A program made the translations under genes and the position numbers. Below are positions 1-8,849 of a stretch of DNA of 64,000 nucleotides, in pieces (the stretch's first letter is position 1; each line of letters opens with the position of its first letter). Origin of the DNA: DATFTE01 sp963840665 (GTDB taxonomy: Bacteria; Acidobacteriota; Terriglobia; Terriglobales; Acidobacteriaceae); the NCBI GenBank assembly GCA_963840665.1, contig CAWIZO010000010.1, forward strand, positions 248,001 through 312,000, given 5' to 3'. The notes under the pieces are model-generated. The model worked only from the letters and a program-made list of their open reading frames with translations, did no database searches and was not told the origin of the DNA.

Positions 1-2214
1 AAACGTGCCCGGCGAAATGTAGTTCTGTCCGCCGTTGATGGAGAACGTTCCCATGGCACTGTTCGTGACAAAGCCCGCTAGGGCGTTAGTGCTCGGGTTG
101 AGGATCTGCGACGCCAGGCCGGTAAGCGTGATCTTGGCGGCATTGGTGTTGATGTTGCCCGGAATCAGCAGGGTTCCCGTCACATCGTAAGTTCCGCCGG
201 TGAGCGTGTTGTTGGCGAGGTTGGTAAAGCCGCTGGAATTTGTCACATCGATGGTGCTGCTCGCTCCCGCATTGAGCGTCCCCACGTTAGTGAAGGTGCC
301 GCCAAGACCGAAGCCGGGGTCGAAACCAAATTTGCCGCCGTTGGTAGCTTCCACGGTTCCGTTATTGGTGAACACGCCGCCGCCGATGCGGCTCAAGAAA
401 AGTTCGAGAGCGTTGGTACCAACCGGGATATTGGCATTCATCACGCCATTGTTGGTGACGCCCACGGTAAGCCCGATCAGGCCTGTCCCAGTGACGATGG
501 AATTATTGATGAAAGTGCCGCTGGTGCCGAAGTTGTTCCCGATGGCAGGATTGTTGTTGTAGGCGTTGTCGGTGCCGTCGCCCATGACGATGGAACCTGT
601 ACCAGTTACCGTGAGATTCTCTCCGTTTGGAATCTGAAGGAATACTGAGCCGTTGTCATCCGTGGGCGCAAGGACTTGGATGGTCCCCGTGTTGTTGAGC
701 GTCCCCTGCGCTTGAAGGTCTTGGAAGTTAATGATCATCGTGCCCGCGTTATTGACGGTACTCGTCGTTCCATCGAGGAGCGAGCCGCCCTGGCCGTAAA
801 TAATGCCTCCGCTGGAACTAGTCAGAGTGCCGCCGGTGATGGTGAGTCCGGAAGTTCCGAGCGAACCGACTAACTGGACATTCGAGTTCGTGCCGCTGGC
901 TGAGATGGTGCCGCCGACGTTGTTCAGCGTCGTGCTGCCAAGCTGCAGAACTCCGCCGTTGGTAGCTTCGATCGTACCGGTGTTCGTACCGGTTGCGGTG
1001 CGGCCCAACTGCAGTACCAGGTTGTTGGTGCCGGTGGGAATATTCGCGTCAATGGTGCCGCTGTTGGTAAAGGCAGTCAGATTTAGAATGGTGCCTGTCC
1101 CCTGAATGGTTTGCTGATTGACCAATGTCCCGCTGCTGATGCCTGGCTTGTTGTTATAGGAGTTGCTGGTACCGTCGCCCAAGGTCATGCTGCCGCTGCC
1201 CATCAGCGTGAGAGTCTGTCCGTTGGGGATGCTCAGGATCACTTGGTCGCCGGTAGAGAGAATCTGCATGGTGCCCGTGTTATTGACAGTTCCCTGAAAA
1301 CTGGCGCCGGCGTTGCCGCCGGTGTCGGGCACGTTGAGAGTTCCTTTGTTGGTGACCGTGTTGCCATTGGTTCCATCAACGGTGGTGGAGTTTTCAGCAT
1401 TGATGACGCCGCCCGAAGACGTGGTGTAGGTGCCGCCGGTGATGGTCTCGCCGCCCTGGCCTTCATTGACCATTGACACGGAAGATCCAGCGCCAACGGC
1501 CTGAATTGTTCCGCCAACGTTATTGAGCGTGAGGCTTCCCATCGCGAGCTGGCCGCCGTTGGTGGCTTCTATCAAGCCGGTATTAGTCGAGCCGCCCAGG
1601 TTCTGGTTGCGTCCCACGACCAGTTGAAATCCGGGCAGGTTGCCGTTAATCACGCCGGTACTAGAATTGTTGAACGTCATGTCGAAGCTGCCTGCGCCCT
1701 GGATCGTCGACTGATTCAACAGCAACCCGCTGCCTCCCAGGGAGTCGCTACCGAAACTGGTGGCGTTCAGAGTGATGGTTCCAGGACCGGACAGGGTGAC
1801 CGTCCCGCCGGATGAAAGGTTGATGCCGGTCCCGCCAAACGACACAACTGGGGAAAAGATGATCTGGCCACTGTTCGAAATTAAGTTGCCAGTAATGGTG
1901 AGTCCGGGACTTGCATTAGTCACGCTGGGAATCGTCAGGCTGTCGGAGCTGCCCAGGGTAAGGGTCCCGACTCCACCGTTAATGTCCAACACGACCGCCG
2001 CTCCCCCTAGCTGAATGCAGGCGTTGTCGCTGTTGCCCGGCACCATGCCGTTCGACCAGTTTGTGCCGAAACTCCAGGCGCCGTTTCCCGCGGTACCGGT
2101 CCAACTGTCGGTGCACTGAGCAGCTGCCGAAGCGGTCAGCAATACCACCATCATTAAGGTCATCAGCAACACGTAAGGGCGAAAGCATTTTCCCCGGTGG
2201 ACGAAGCGATCCAT
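1..2214 (-). CDS. secreted beta-repeat surface protein (partial, C-terminus outside window)
   Basis: The minus strand is open from an ATG at 2214 to the left edge with no stop, giving about 738 residues. An AGGAGG (2219-2224) precedes the start. The N-terminus has a basic region, a hydrophobic core and an AAAQC cleavage region, so it is exported. The rest is low-complexity Gly/Asn/Thr/Ser-rich beta repeats in which phrases such as TNxGTIEATNGG, LNNVGGTI and LTVTGTG recur every 60-100 residues. This is typical of right-handed beta-helix passenger domains of autotransporter or filamentous-haemagglutinin-like proteins, although no transporter domain lies in the visible part. The function is probably surface attachment or structure, and the ligand is unknown. 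The gene is divergent from the HTH-TPR gene. Confidence 0.85.
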   Translation of the reverse strand, partial: MDRFVHRGKCFRPYVLLMTLMMVVLLTASAAAQCTDSWTGTAGNGAWSFGTNWSNGMVPGNSDNACIQLGGAAVVLDINGGVGTLTLGSSDSLTIPSVTNASPGLTITGNLISNSGQIIFSPVVSFGGTGINLSSGGTVTLSGPGTITLNATSFGSDSLGGSGLLLNQSTIQGAGSFDMTFNNSSTGVINGNLPGFQLVVGRNQNLGGSTNTGLIEATNGGQLAMGSLTLNNVGGTIQAVGAGSSVSMVNEGQGGETITGGTYTTSSGGVINAENSTTVDGTNGNTVTNKGTLNVPDTGGNAGASFQGTVNNTGTMQILSTGDQVILSIPNGQTLTLMGSGSMTLGDGTSNSYNNKPGISSGTLVNQQTIQGTGTILNLTAFTNSGTIDANIPTGTNNLVLQLGRTATGTNTGTIEATNGGVLQLGSTTLNNVGGTISASGTNSNVQLVGSLGTSGLTITGGTLTSSSGGIIYGQGGSLLDGTTSTVNNAGTMIINFQDLQAQGTLNNTGTIQVLAPTDDNGSVFLQIPNGENLTVTGTGSIVMGDGTDNAYNNNPAIGNNFGTSGTFINNSIVTGTGLIGLTVGVTNNGVMNANIPVGTNALELFLSRIGGGVFTNNGTVEATNGGKFGFDPGFGLGGTFTNVGTLNAGASSTIDVTNSSGFTNLANNTLTGGTYDVTGTLLIPGNINTNAAKITLTGLASQILNPSTNALAGFVTNSAMGTFSINGGQNYISPGTF

Positions 2215-2380
2215 ATAGCCTCCTGAGAAATTTCCAGCACGCGAGCAGATCCAGCGCACCGGGATATCCCCAAATCCGAAACTCGGCTATAATCCTCGCG
2301 CCCTCCCCTCCCCACAAGGGACAAGACCGGATACAACAGGACACAACCGGACAATCCCCCGATTTCTATTGCCTGAGCAC

Positions 2381-2785
2381 ATGGGACAGCCGCAAACAAC
2401 CAGTGCCGACCGCCGTTTGGAGTCATGGAAGGAGATCGCCGCCTTCTTCGGGCGCGAGGAGAGAACCGTCCGGCGGTGGGAGAAAGAAAGCGCTTTGCCG
2501 GTGCATCGCGTCCCCGGCGGCGCTAAAGGACGGATCTATGCCTACGAGTCCGAGCTCCGCCGCTGGCTTGCAACTCCGCGAGCCGTTCCCGAAGCAAGCA
2601 CTCCTGCGCAACCCGCCATCGAAGCTATCGATCAACCGCGATTATTGAAGTTCGGCTTAGCAGGGAAGTGGGCCCTGGCCTTATCGCTCGTCGCGGTGGT
2701 GGCAGTCGTTATCTTTGCCTACCGCAGTGGCCACCGCTTTGCCGTCCATGCCTCCGCTGCGCTTCGGAACCGGGGAAAGGGGTGA
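2381..2785 (+). CDS. HTH DNA-binding domain plus membrane segment (zero-frame product)
   Basis: The N-terminal half has a MerR/excisionase-like helix-turn-helix: SWKEIAAFFGREERTVRRWE followed by LPVHRVPGG and a YAYESELRRWL wing (about residues 15-65). A single transmembrane helix lies near residues 94-112 (GKWALALSLVAVVAVVIFAY). In Acidobacteria this arrangement usually continues into a TPR domain in one polypeptide. Here the zero frame stops at TGA 2783-2785, and the TPR part continues in the -1 frame. The ATG at 2381 is preferred over a TTG at 2369; neither has a clear Shine-Dalgarno. The zero-frame product would be a 134-residue membrane-tethered DNA-binding protein without TPRs. The target genes are unknown. 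Confidence 0.75.
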   Translation: MGQPQTTSADRRLESWKEIAAFFGREERTVRRWEKESALPVHRVPGGAKGRIYAYESELRRWLATPRAVPEASTPAQPAIEAIDQPRLLKFGLAGKWALALSLVAVVAVVIFAYRSGHRFAVHASAALRNRGKG

Positions 2786-2801
2786 CTCCCGAAGCGCGGG
2801 A
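2773..2801 (+). promoter_or_regulatory. candidate programmed -1 frameshift site (slippery heptamer plus hairpin)
   Basis: The heptamer GGGAAAG occupies 2773-2779 and is phased as G GGA AAG in the HTH frame. This is the same heptamer used by the phage lambda tail genes G/GT. The zero frame stops two codons later (GGG TGA). Seven bases after the heptamer there is a perfect 5-bp hairpin, TCCCG-AAGCG-CGGGA, at 2787-2801. Slot, phase, spacer and hairpin all fit a -1 frameshift signal. The stem is short, and the surrounding G runs also make an indel possible. Confidence 0.5.
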
Positions 2802-3753
2802 CCTCTATCTACAGGGCCGCTACTATTGGAGCAAGCGTACACCGGAAGATCTGAACAAGGCCGTCGATTTCTTTACCCAGTCGATCGTGCACGATCCCAG
2901 CTACGCGCCCGCCTATGTTGGATTGGCCGATTCCTATAATCTGCTGCGCGAATATTCGGCCATGCCCGCCTCCGAAGCCTATCCTCGAGCTTTGGCTGCG
3001 GCGAAGAAGGCAGTGGAGTTAGACGACAACTCTTCCGAAGCCCACGCTTCCTTAGCCTTCGTTTCATTCTTCGGTATGTGGGACTTCGCTGACGGAGAGC
3101 GCGAGTTCCGGCGTGCCATAGCACTCGATCCCAACAATGCAAGAGCGCATCACTGGTCGGCCAACGCGTTGCTGGCGCTGCATCGTCTACCGGAAGCCCT
3201 GGCCGAGATCGAACATGCGCAGGCCCTTGATCCTTCTTCGGGTTCGATTCTGGCCGACAAGGGAAACATTCTGTTCGTTAGTGGACGCGAGGATGAGGGA
3301 ATTGCCCTTCTTGAAGCCATCGCAAAACACGATCCCTCGTTTCGTTCTCCGCATCGCTACCTGCGGGATTTCTACTTTAGAAACCAGGATTATCCCCGCT
3401 TCCTTAACGAGTTGCGCTCTGACGCGGCCGCTGCTCACGATGATGCAGCCTTGGCGGTTGCCAAGGCCGCAGACGAAGGATTCGCAGCTCACGGCGCCGA
3501 TGGCATGCTTACGGGAATGTTGCAGGCGCAAGAAAAGCTATACGCGCAACAATTAGTCGGGCCAACCGATCTGGCTCGCACCCTGACGGCATTGGGCAGA
3601 AAAGGCAAGGCTCTCCGTTATCTGGATTTGGCATACCAACAGCGGGATGGAGCGCTGCTTTTCATCGAAGCCTTCCGCGAGTTCGCCCCCTTGCGCGCCG
3701 AACCCGCCTATCGAGACATGCTGGCCCGCATGAATCTTCCCCCGCAGAGTTAA
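2779..3753 (+). CDS. TPR domain, -1 frame continuation of the HTH-membrane gene
   Basis: From G2779 the -1 frame reads GKGVTPEARDLYLQG and continues for about 325 residues of tetratricopeptide repeats. Recognisable units include AVDFFTQSIVHDPSYAPAY, AAKKAVELDDNSSEAHASLA and FRRAIALDPNNARAH. The open frame extends upstream to about 2668, but its first 35 residues there are out-of-frame reading of the membrane segment. No plausible start with a ribosome site precedes the TPRs, so expression depends on frameshifting or the break is a mutation or assembly error. The fusion of 2381-3753 would be a typical acidobacterial HTH-TM-TPR protein, with TPRs outside the membrane sensing or binding partners. 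Confidence 0.8.
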   Translation, partial: GVTPEARDLYLQGRYYWSKRTPEDLNKAVDFFTQSIVHDPSYAPAYVGLADSYNLLREYSAMPASEAYPRALAAAKKAVELDDNSSEAHASLAFVSFFGMWDFADGEREFRRAIALDPNNARAHHWSANALLALHRLPEALAEIEHAQALDPSSGSILADKGNILFVSGREDEGIALLEAIAKHDPSFRSPHRYLRDFYFRNQDYPRFLNELRSDAAAAHDDAALAVAKAADEGFAAHGADGMLTGMLQAQEKLYAQQLVGPTDLARTLTALGRKGKALRYLDLAYQQRDGALLFIEAFREFAPLRAEPAYRDMLARMNLPPQS

Positions 3754-3766
3754 CTGGTCATGTGGG

Positions 3767-3786
3767 GGCGGGCGCTCTCGCCCGCC
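3767..3786. repeat. REP-like GC hairpin
   Basis: GGCGGGCG-CTCT-CGCCCGCC forms a perfect 8-bp stem with a 4-base loop, 14 bp after the TPR stop and facing the convergent glycosidase gene. A near-identical element occurs at 7972-7991. It may act as a bidirectional terminator, but no T-tract follows, so it is better viewed as a dispersed REP-like element. Confidence 0.6.
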
Positions 3787-3811
3787 AGTCGCGGAGCGGC
3801 GCCAGAGAGTA

Positions 3812-5968
3812 TTACTTGGCCACTCTCCCCCGAATCACCACCACCGAAGCGGCCGGCAGTTCATACTCCGTATCTTTCCCCGCGCTGATCTTCTGCCGCG
3901 CAATCGGACCATCCGGATCGGCACTGCCATTGTTGACGATCACAATTGTGTTCTGCGCCGCCTGTTCCGCATGAGCGACGAATCGCGTTCGTGGTGGATG
4001 CCACTGATACTGCCCGCTGCCGAACGTCGCCGTCTCCACCCCTCCGCTCAGCGCGGTTCCATCGCTAAACCGTATCCGCACTTTGTGTGCGGTCTCCTGA
4101 TCGCGATTCACCGCCATGACGGACCACTGCCCATCGGGACGCTTCACCGCATACGCCGTCACCAGTTGATGGCCGGCGCCGTCATCCACATCGCCGTGGG
4201 ACGCGAAGATTTCATTCGCGCCGTCCCCCGGCTGCACCCACTCTAGATTTATCAATTGCGCCACAAAAAACTGCGCCAGCGGTTGCTCGATCTTGTAATT
4301 CGCATCCACCGTGAACATCCCGAAGGTTCCCGGAGACCCGTTGCACCCGGGCTCCATCTTCAACGGCAAATAGTGGAAGAAGTACAAACCCTTCCCGCCG
4401 GCGGCCATGAACGAACCCACATAATCTGCGAGCCATACTCCCGAGAAAATATCCTGATAGGTTTCGCTCGCTCCCGACGAAAGATTGCCTTCGGTAATGA
4501 ACATCGGCATCTCCGCCGGTACTCCGTCCTCATGCCAGGTTTGCATGATGTGGCTAACTAAATCCGGTTCGTCGTAGAGTACGCCCCACGGGGTGCGGCA
4601 GGGGTCGTAGGGATAATGCTCAAACGAGAAGAATGCCAGATCCTGCATGCGCCCATGCTGTTTTAGGTAGTCGAGAAACCGTGCCGTCCACGACACTCGC
4701 CCCTGATCATCGGGCCAGGCCTCAATATCTCGATTCACGCCTTGAAATGACGGCCCGCCCAACTTCAACGCAGGATCCACGCGATGGATCGCCGTAGCCC
4801 ACTCCAAATACAGCGCTGCGTAATCTTCCGGCAGCATGTACTGACCGTCGGCCTCTTCGCCCATCTCTACGTAGGAAATCGGATACTTTCGCTTCTCGAG
4901 GTACGCAATCTCCGCCGCCGCATTCTCGGGAGTGTCATACAACATCGCCACCGGCATCATGGCTGGCATTCCTCGCGTCACTCCGCTGTTGTAGAAGAGA
5001 TCAAATCCCACTTGCGCCTGCGTCGTCGCTCCGATGTCTGAAGGCTCGTGCCACGGATCGACCGACGAACAGTAAGTGGTCGTCTGCTCCTGATCTGCGG
5101 TGTGCCGCACCACATCGTGAAATTCGCCGGCTGCTGTCGACATTCCCAAGTACAGCTCGCGAATCGCGTAGCCCACGCAATTTCGCGGATCGCTGGGCCC
5201 ATCGGCATCGCATGCGTTCGACGACTCCGTCATCCATATCCGTACGAAGCGCACCGGCATCGCGCTCGGCGAGAGCACAATCGTCTCGGTGCCGCCTTTG
5301 CCCGCGCGCGCCACGCCTTGCGCGAACGTCTCCCACACTCCGCGCGTCGGAGCCTTGATGGGGTCGTCGCCCGTCCAGTACTGCACAATATAATGCGTCG
5401 CGAATGGCGCCGCCCACGCAATGCGAATGCTGTTGATCATCTGTACCTGCGCCAGGTCCATCACCACCCACTGCGGATGCGACGCGTCACTCTCGCCGGT
5501 GAAATGCTGCGTGAGATACGGATTGCTCTTCCAGAAACTATTCGTGTCGCCATCGGTCAGCCGTGAGAATCCGGCGTTCTCGGTCCCGTCATTGCGTGTG
5601 AACCCGCGCCGCGGCAACCGGTATCCGTACGAATACTTGATCGGGTCTCCCAGACTCGTCGACCCCGTGAAATAACCTCTTCCTTTGGGATCGCTCCATG
5701 TCCCCACCGGATTCCAATGCCACGCCTCAACCGCGAGCTCGGTATTCTGCCGGTAGGAGACCGGCTGCCAGCCCGACGACAGCGCCGCATCGAGTGCGGG
5801 CTGCGTCAGATCTTTGTCGATGGCCTCGACGTGAATCCGGTCCACTCCCGCGCCTAAAGTCTCGCGCGGCACGAATGTATTCGTCGGCCGGGTTGTATCA
5901 ATCACAATCGTTTGCCCCCACAGGCCGGCCGTTAACAGCAAACACATCCCCCAGAGAACTTTCTTCAA
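3812..5968 (-). CDS. secreted glycoside hydrolase-like protein with discoidin (F5/8C) domain
   Basis: The 718-residue protein starts with a signal peptide (MKKVLWGMCLLLTAGLWGQ). Residues about 130-275 look like an F5/8 type C carbohydrate-binding domain (RLTDGDTNSFWKSNPY, WVVMDLAQVQMINSIRI, FVRIWMTES). Residues about 310-600 look like a clan GH-A TIM barrel. Candidate acid/base and nucleophile are Glu371 or Glu372 (YVEMGEEADGQ) and Glu493 (MFITEGNLSSG). A C-terminal beta domain follows. It probably acts in the periplasm or outside the cell on a polysaccharide side chain. The substrate and exact family (GH39/GH51-like) cannot be fixed by eye. It is divergent from the permease gene, with starts about 110 bp apart. 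Confidence 0.75.
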   Translation of the reverse strand: MKKVLWGMCLLLTAGLWGQTIVIDTTRPTNTFVPRETLGAGVDRIHVEAIDKDLTQPALDAALSSGWQPVSYRQNTELAVEAWHWNPVGTWSDPKGRGYFTGSTSLGDPIKYSYGYRLPRRGFTRNDGTENAGFSRLTDGDTNSFWKSNPYLTQHFTGESDASHPQWVVMDLAQVQMINSIRIAWAAPFATHYIVQYWTGDDPIKAPTRGVWETFAQGVARAGKGGTETIVLSPSAMPVRFVRIWMTESSNACDADGPSDPRNCVGYAIRELYLGMSTAAGEFHDVVRHTADQEQTTTYCSSVDPWHEPSDIGATTQAQVGFDLFYNSGVTRGMPAMMPVAMLYDTPENAAAEIAYLEKRKYPISYVEMGEEADGQYMLPEDYAALYLEWATAIHRVDPALKLGGPSFQGVNRDIEAWPDDQGRVSWTARFLDYLKQHGRMQDLAFFSFEHYPYDPCRTPWGVLYDEPDLVSHIMQTWHEDGVPAEMPMFITEGNLSSGASETYQDIFSGVWLADYVGSFMAAGGKGLYFFHYLPLKMEPGCNGSPGTFGMFTVDANYKIEQPLAQFFVAQLINLEWVQPGDGANEIFASHGDVDDGAGHQLVTAYAVKRPDGQWSVMAVNRDQETAHKVRIRFSDGTALSGGVETATFGSGQYQWHPPRTRFVAHAEQAAQNTIVIVNNGSADPDGPIARQKISAGKDTEYELPAASVVVIRGRVAK

Positions 5969-6079
5969 GGAAGACCTCCATTAAAACGATTGAATAGGGA
6001 GTATACGACGAACTGGAAACCTCGGCACTTGCATTTCTCCGCGCCCGTTTATGATGGAGCAACTTTTTGGGAGTCAGCA

Positions 6080-7951
6080 GTGAATATCATCGACACTTTA
6101 TTCGGCCGTCCTCTAGCCACGGAAGAAGAAAAGGCCGAACGCATCGGTCCGCTCAAGGGCATTCCCATCTTCGGCCTCGATGCGCTGAGTTCCGCTGCGT
6201 ACGGCCCCGAGGCTGCTCTCACCTTACTCATTCCTCTGGGAATGGCTGGGTCGGTCTACATCTGGCCCATCACTATCGGCATCGTCATCCTGCTCGGCAT
6301 CGTCTATTCGTCATACTGTCAGACGATCTCCGCTTATCCGCAGGGCGGAGGCTCTTACACCGTCGCCTCCGAAAACCTGGGAGTGAATGCGGGGCTGCTC
6401 TCCGCCGCCGCGCTCATGATCGACTACGTCCTCACCGCCGCTGTTGGAATTTCCGCAGGCGTGGGCGCCCTGGTTTCCGCGGTGCCCACGCTCCAAAGTC
6501 ATACGCTGATGTTGTGCCTGGGCATTCTGCTGCTGATCACCATGATCAACTTGCGCGGCGTGCAGGAGACCGGCGGCATCTTCCTGCTGCCCACTTACAT
6601 CTTCATCGGCTGCTTGCTGGGATTGATCGCTGTTGGAGTTGTTAAAGCACTGCTGGCAGGAGGTCATCCCACTCCCGTAATTGCTCCGCCGAAGTTAACC
6701 GCGATCACCGGAGCTGTCAGCGCGTGGCTCCTGCTACGTACTTTTTCAAGCGGTTGCACCGCCATGACCGGAGTCGAAGCTGTCAGCAACGGTGTGATGG
6801 CTTTTCGCGACCCTACCGACAAATACGCCAAGCTCACGTTGACCATCATCATCGCCATCCTGATGGTCATGCTGATCGGGATCGCCTATCTCGTACCCGT
6901 CTATGGCATCGCCGCCACCGATCCCGGAGCAGTGGGATATCAGAGCGTGCTCTCACAGTTGCTCGCTGCCATCACCGGACGCGGCATCTTCTATTGGGTC
7001 AGCATCAGTTCGATCCTTATTGTTCTTTCGCTGTCGGCCAACACCGCCTTCGCCGATTTCCCCCGCCTCGCCCGCGCCATCGCCGCCAATGGATACTTGC
7101 CTCACGGCTTCGTCCTGCGCGGACGCCGCCTGATTTATGCCCAAGGCGTCTATGCGCTCGCCATTCTCACCGGAGTGCTGCTGATTATTTTCGGAGGCGT
7201 TACCGATCGCCTGATTCCTCTCTATGCCGTCGGCGCATTTCTCGCGTTCACGCTTTCTCAGGCGGGAATGGTCGTGCACTGGAAACGCAAGGGAGGAAAG
7301 AACGCGCGCCGCCGCATTTACGTCAATGCCCTCGGAGCCTTCGCTACGGGATGCACGACGGCCGTCGTGCTGGTAGCCAAGTTTGTCGACGGGGCTTGGA
7401 TCACCGTCATCCTTATTCCGTCGCTAATCTTCATGATGCGTGCCGTCAAGCGTCATTACGCCAGAGTCTTTCGCGAGATTTGCGACACCTGTGGACCGGT
7501 GCAGACTCACGACTTGCGCGAGCCCGTGATCCTGATGCCCATCGATCGCTGGAGCATGGTTTCCGAAAAAGCCCTGCGCTATGCCTGGACACTCTCGAAA
7601 GAAATTCACGCCCTGCACGTAGCCTGCGGAGAAACCACCGACACACTCCGCGGCCAGTGGAGTGACTTCGTAGAGATCCCCGCCCGCGCCGCAGGACTTC
7701 CAGTGCCGCGCCTAGTCGTGCTCGAGTCGCCGTACCGCTATATCGTGAAACCCATCGTCGACTACGCGCTCGAGAAACAGCTGGAGCAACCCGACCGCAC
7801 TATCACCGTGCTTGTTCCCGAGCTGGTGGAAAGCCGCTGGTATCATTATTTCCTTCACAACAACCGCCCCGAAGCCATCCGCGCCCTATTGCTGCTGAAC
7901 GGCAACCAACGCATCACGGTCGCGACCGTTCCTTACCACCTCATTAGTTAA
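6080..7951 (+). CDS. APC superfamily amino acid/cation permease
   Basis: This is a polytopic membrane protein with about 12 hydrophobic segments and a soluble C-terminal domain of roughly 150 residues. The N-terminal signature IGPLKGIPIFGLDALSSAAY is characteristic of a bacterial APC permease group related to YdaO/KimA-type transporters. I chose GTG 6080 (VNIIDTLFGRP) because GGGAG lies 7 bp upstream and homologs typically begin near this point. The open frame extends 30 codons upstream to 5990. The substrate is not evident; amino acid or K+ uptake is possible. It stands alone, followed by a REP-like hairpin. Confidence 0.8.
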   Translation: MNIIDTLFGRPLATEEEKAERIGPLKGIPIFGLDALSSAAYGPEAALTLLIPLGMAGSVYIWPITIGIVILLGIVYSSYCQTISAYPQGGGSYTVASENLGVNAGLLSAAALMIDYVLTAAVGISAGVGALVSAVPTLQSHTLMLCLGILLLITMINLRGVQETGGIFLLPTYIFIGCLLGLIAVGVVKALLAGGHPTPVIAPPKLTAITGAVSAWLLLRTFSSGCTAMTGVEAVSNGVMAFRDPTDKYAKLTLTIIIAILMVMLIGIAYLVPVYGIAATDPGAVGYQSVLSQLLAAITGRGIFYWVSISSILIVLSLSANTAFADFPRLARAIAANGYLPHGFVLRGRRLIYAQGVYALAILTGVLLIIFGGVTDRLIPLYAVGAFLAFTLSQAGMVVHWKRKGGKNARRRIYVNALGAFATGCTTAVVLVAKFVDGAWITVILIPSLIFMMRAVKRHYARVFREICDTCGPVQTHDLREPVILMPIDRWSMVSEKALRYAWTLSKEIHALHVACGETTDTLRGQWSDFVEIPARAAGLPVPRLVVLESPYRYIVKPIVDYALEKQLEQPDRTITVLVPELVESRWYHYFLHNNRPEAIRALLLLNGNQRITVATVPYHLIS

Positions 7952-8287
7952 GCGAGTTCAAGCAGGTGTGGCGCGGGCGCCTCCGCCCGCGTGTAGCCAG
8001 GAGAACAAGACTGGAACTCTCAAGTGGGGCAGCAAGGACACACCCCAACCCGATCGTCAATCCCGAGGCCAGAGGCCGAAGGATCTCGCGTAGAGTATCG
8101 TTGGTGCTCGCCAGATCCCTCGCTTCGCGTTCGGGATGACGTCCTCAGCAGAGATGAACTGCGCAGGGGAAGTTTTCGCCGGTTCAGCCGCGAAGCCGCG
8201 CAAGAATGCAGCCCACGGCGCAAGCCTTGGGACAAGAAGGGAAGCACGACCAGTCGCGAAGGGGCGAAAGTAAGAACTCTGTATGTT
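7952..8287. repeat. intergenic dispersed-repeat segment
   Basis: This stretch starts with a REP-like hairpin (7972-7991, CGCGGGCG-CCTC-CGCCCGCG). It continues with non-coding sequence containing the phrase CCCTCGCTTCGCGTTCGGG near 8112, a type of phrase often found in repeated intergenic DNA of Acidobacteria (from memory, not searched). Open frames occur on both strands (8020-8328 -, 8024-8317 +), but both have compositions typical of chance reading of repeats. I support no gene here. Confidence 0.5.
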
Positions 8288-8692
8288 CTATGCCGCTCCT
8301 TCCTCACGCTGCTCTGAAGGTTTCTCATCCGCTTCCTTCTGCGTATTCTCCTTTGCCACCGGCTTGGGCTCGGCTGTTTTGTTTGCCTCTTCAGGCCGCC
8401 GATCGGTCTTGTCTGGCTGTGCCTCGTTCTTCGGTTTGCTCTCGTTGATCGCTTGCCGCGCCTTCTCCTCTTCTTTTACCGCAGCCTCAAAAACGCGTTC
8501 CAGCCTGACCTTGGCGGCAAGCCATCGGACATTACTGGCATTTCCCGCCTGTTCCATGTACGGCGCAAGTTCTTCGCCGGTGACGATGCCTTTTACTTTC
8601 AACAGTTCGAGCAGAGCCGCATTCTGAGTCTCCAGCGCTTCCAGCGAGGCGCTGAGCTCGTTCAGAAGCTCTTTGGCAACATGAGCGTTCAT
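8288..8692 (-). CDS. hypothetical protein with coiled coil and charged tail
   Basis: The 134-residue protein begins at ATG 8692, with GGAGG 5 bp upstream; an upstream ATG at 8728 lacks such a site. The N-terminal part (MNAHVAKELLNELSASLEAL) is a predicted amphipathic coiled coil with a central VKGIVTGEELAPYMEQAGN segment. The last 55 residues are Lys/Glu/Pro-rich and disordered. No family is recognised. The second segment loosely resembles a toast-rack/DUF-type nitrile hydratase-like helix pair, but this is not a call. It is convergent or head-on with nothing obvious and is a single-gene unit. Confidence 0.65.
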   Translation of the reverse strand: MNAHVAKELLNELSASLEALETQNAALLELLKVKGIVTGEELAPYMEQAGNASNVRWLAAKVRLERVFEAAVKEEEKARQAINESKPKNEAQPDKTDRRPEEANKTAEPKPVAKENTQKEADEKPSEQREEGAA

Positions 8693-8849
8693 TCCAGCCT
8701 CCGCACTTTGGATGCCAGGAATGGACACAGCGCTGGATCAAAGCTCGCCGTTCAAACGAAATTCTCGATCGCTCGCGAATCCGCCGGAGACAACGTCCCT
8801 CCCCGTTCCTCTAAAATGATCCGACTTTCGCCGAAGGGACAGTCCAGCG

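Noticed and set aside
200..2014. Several plus-strand frames across 1-2214
   Set aside because: Antisense shadows of the Gly/Asn-rich repeats.
2163..2426. 87-residue minus frame upstream of the beta-repeat protein
   Set aside because: Overlaps the signal peptide region in another frame and the divergent HTH gene; composition is not coding.
8020..8328. Open frames on both strands
   Set aside because: Repeat-derived intergenic DNA, no ribosome site, no protein-like composition; overlapping frames on opposite strands.
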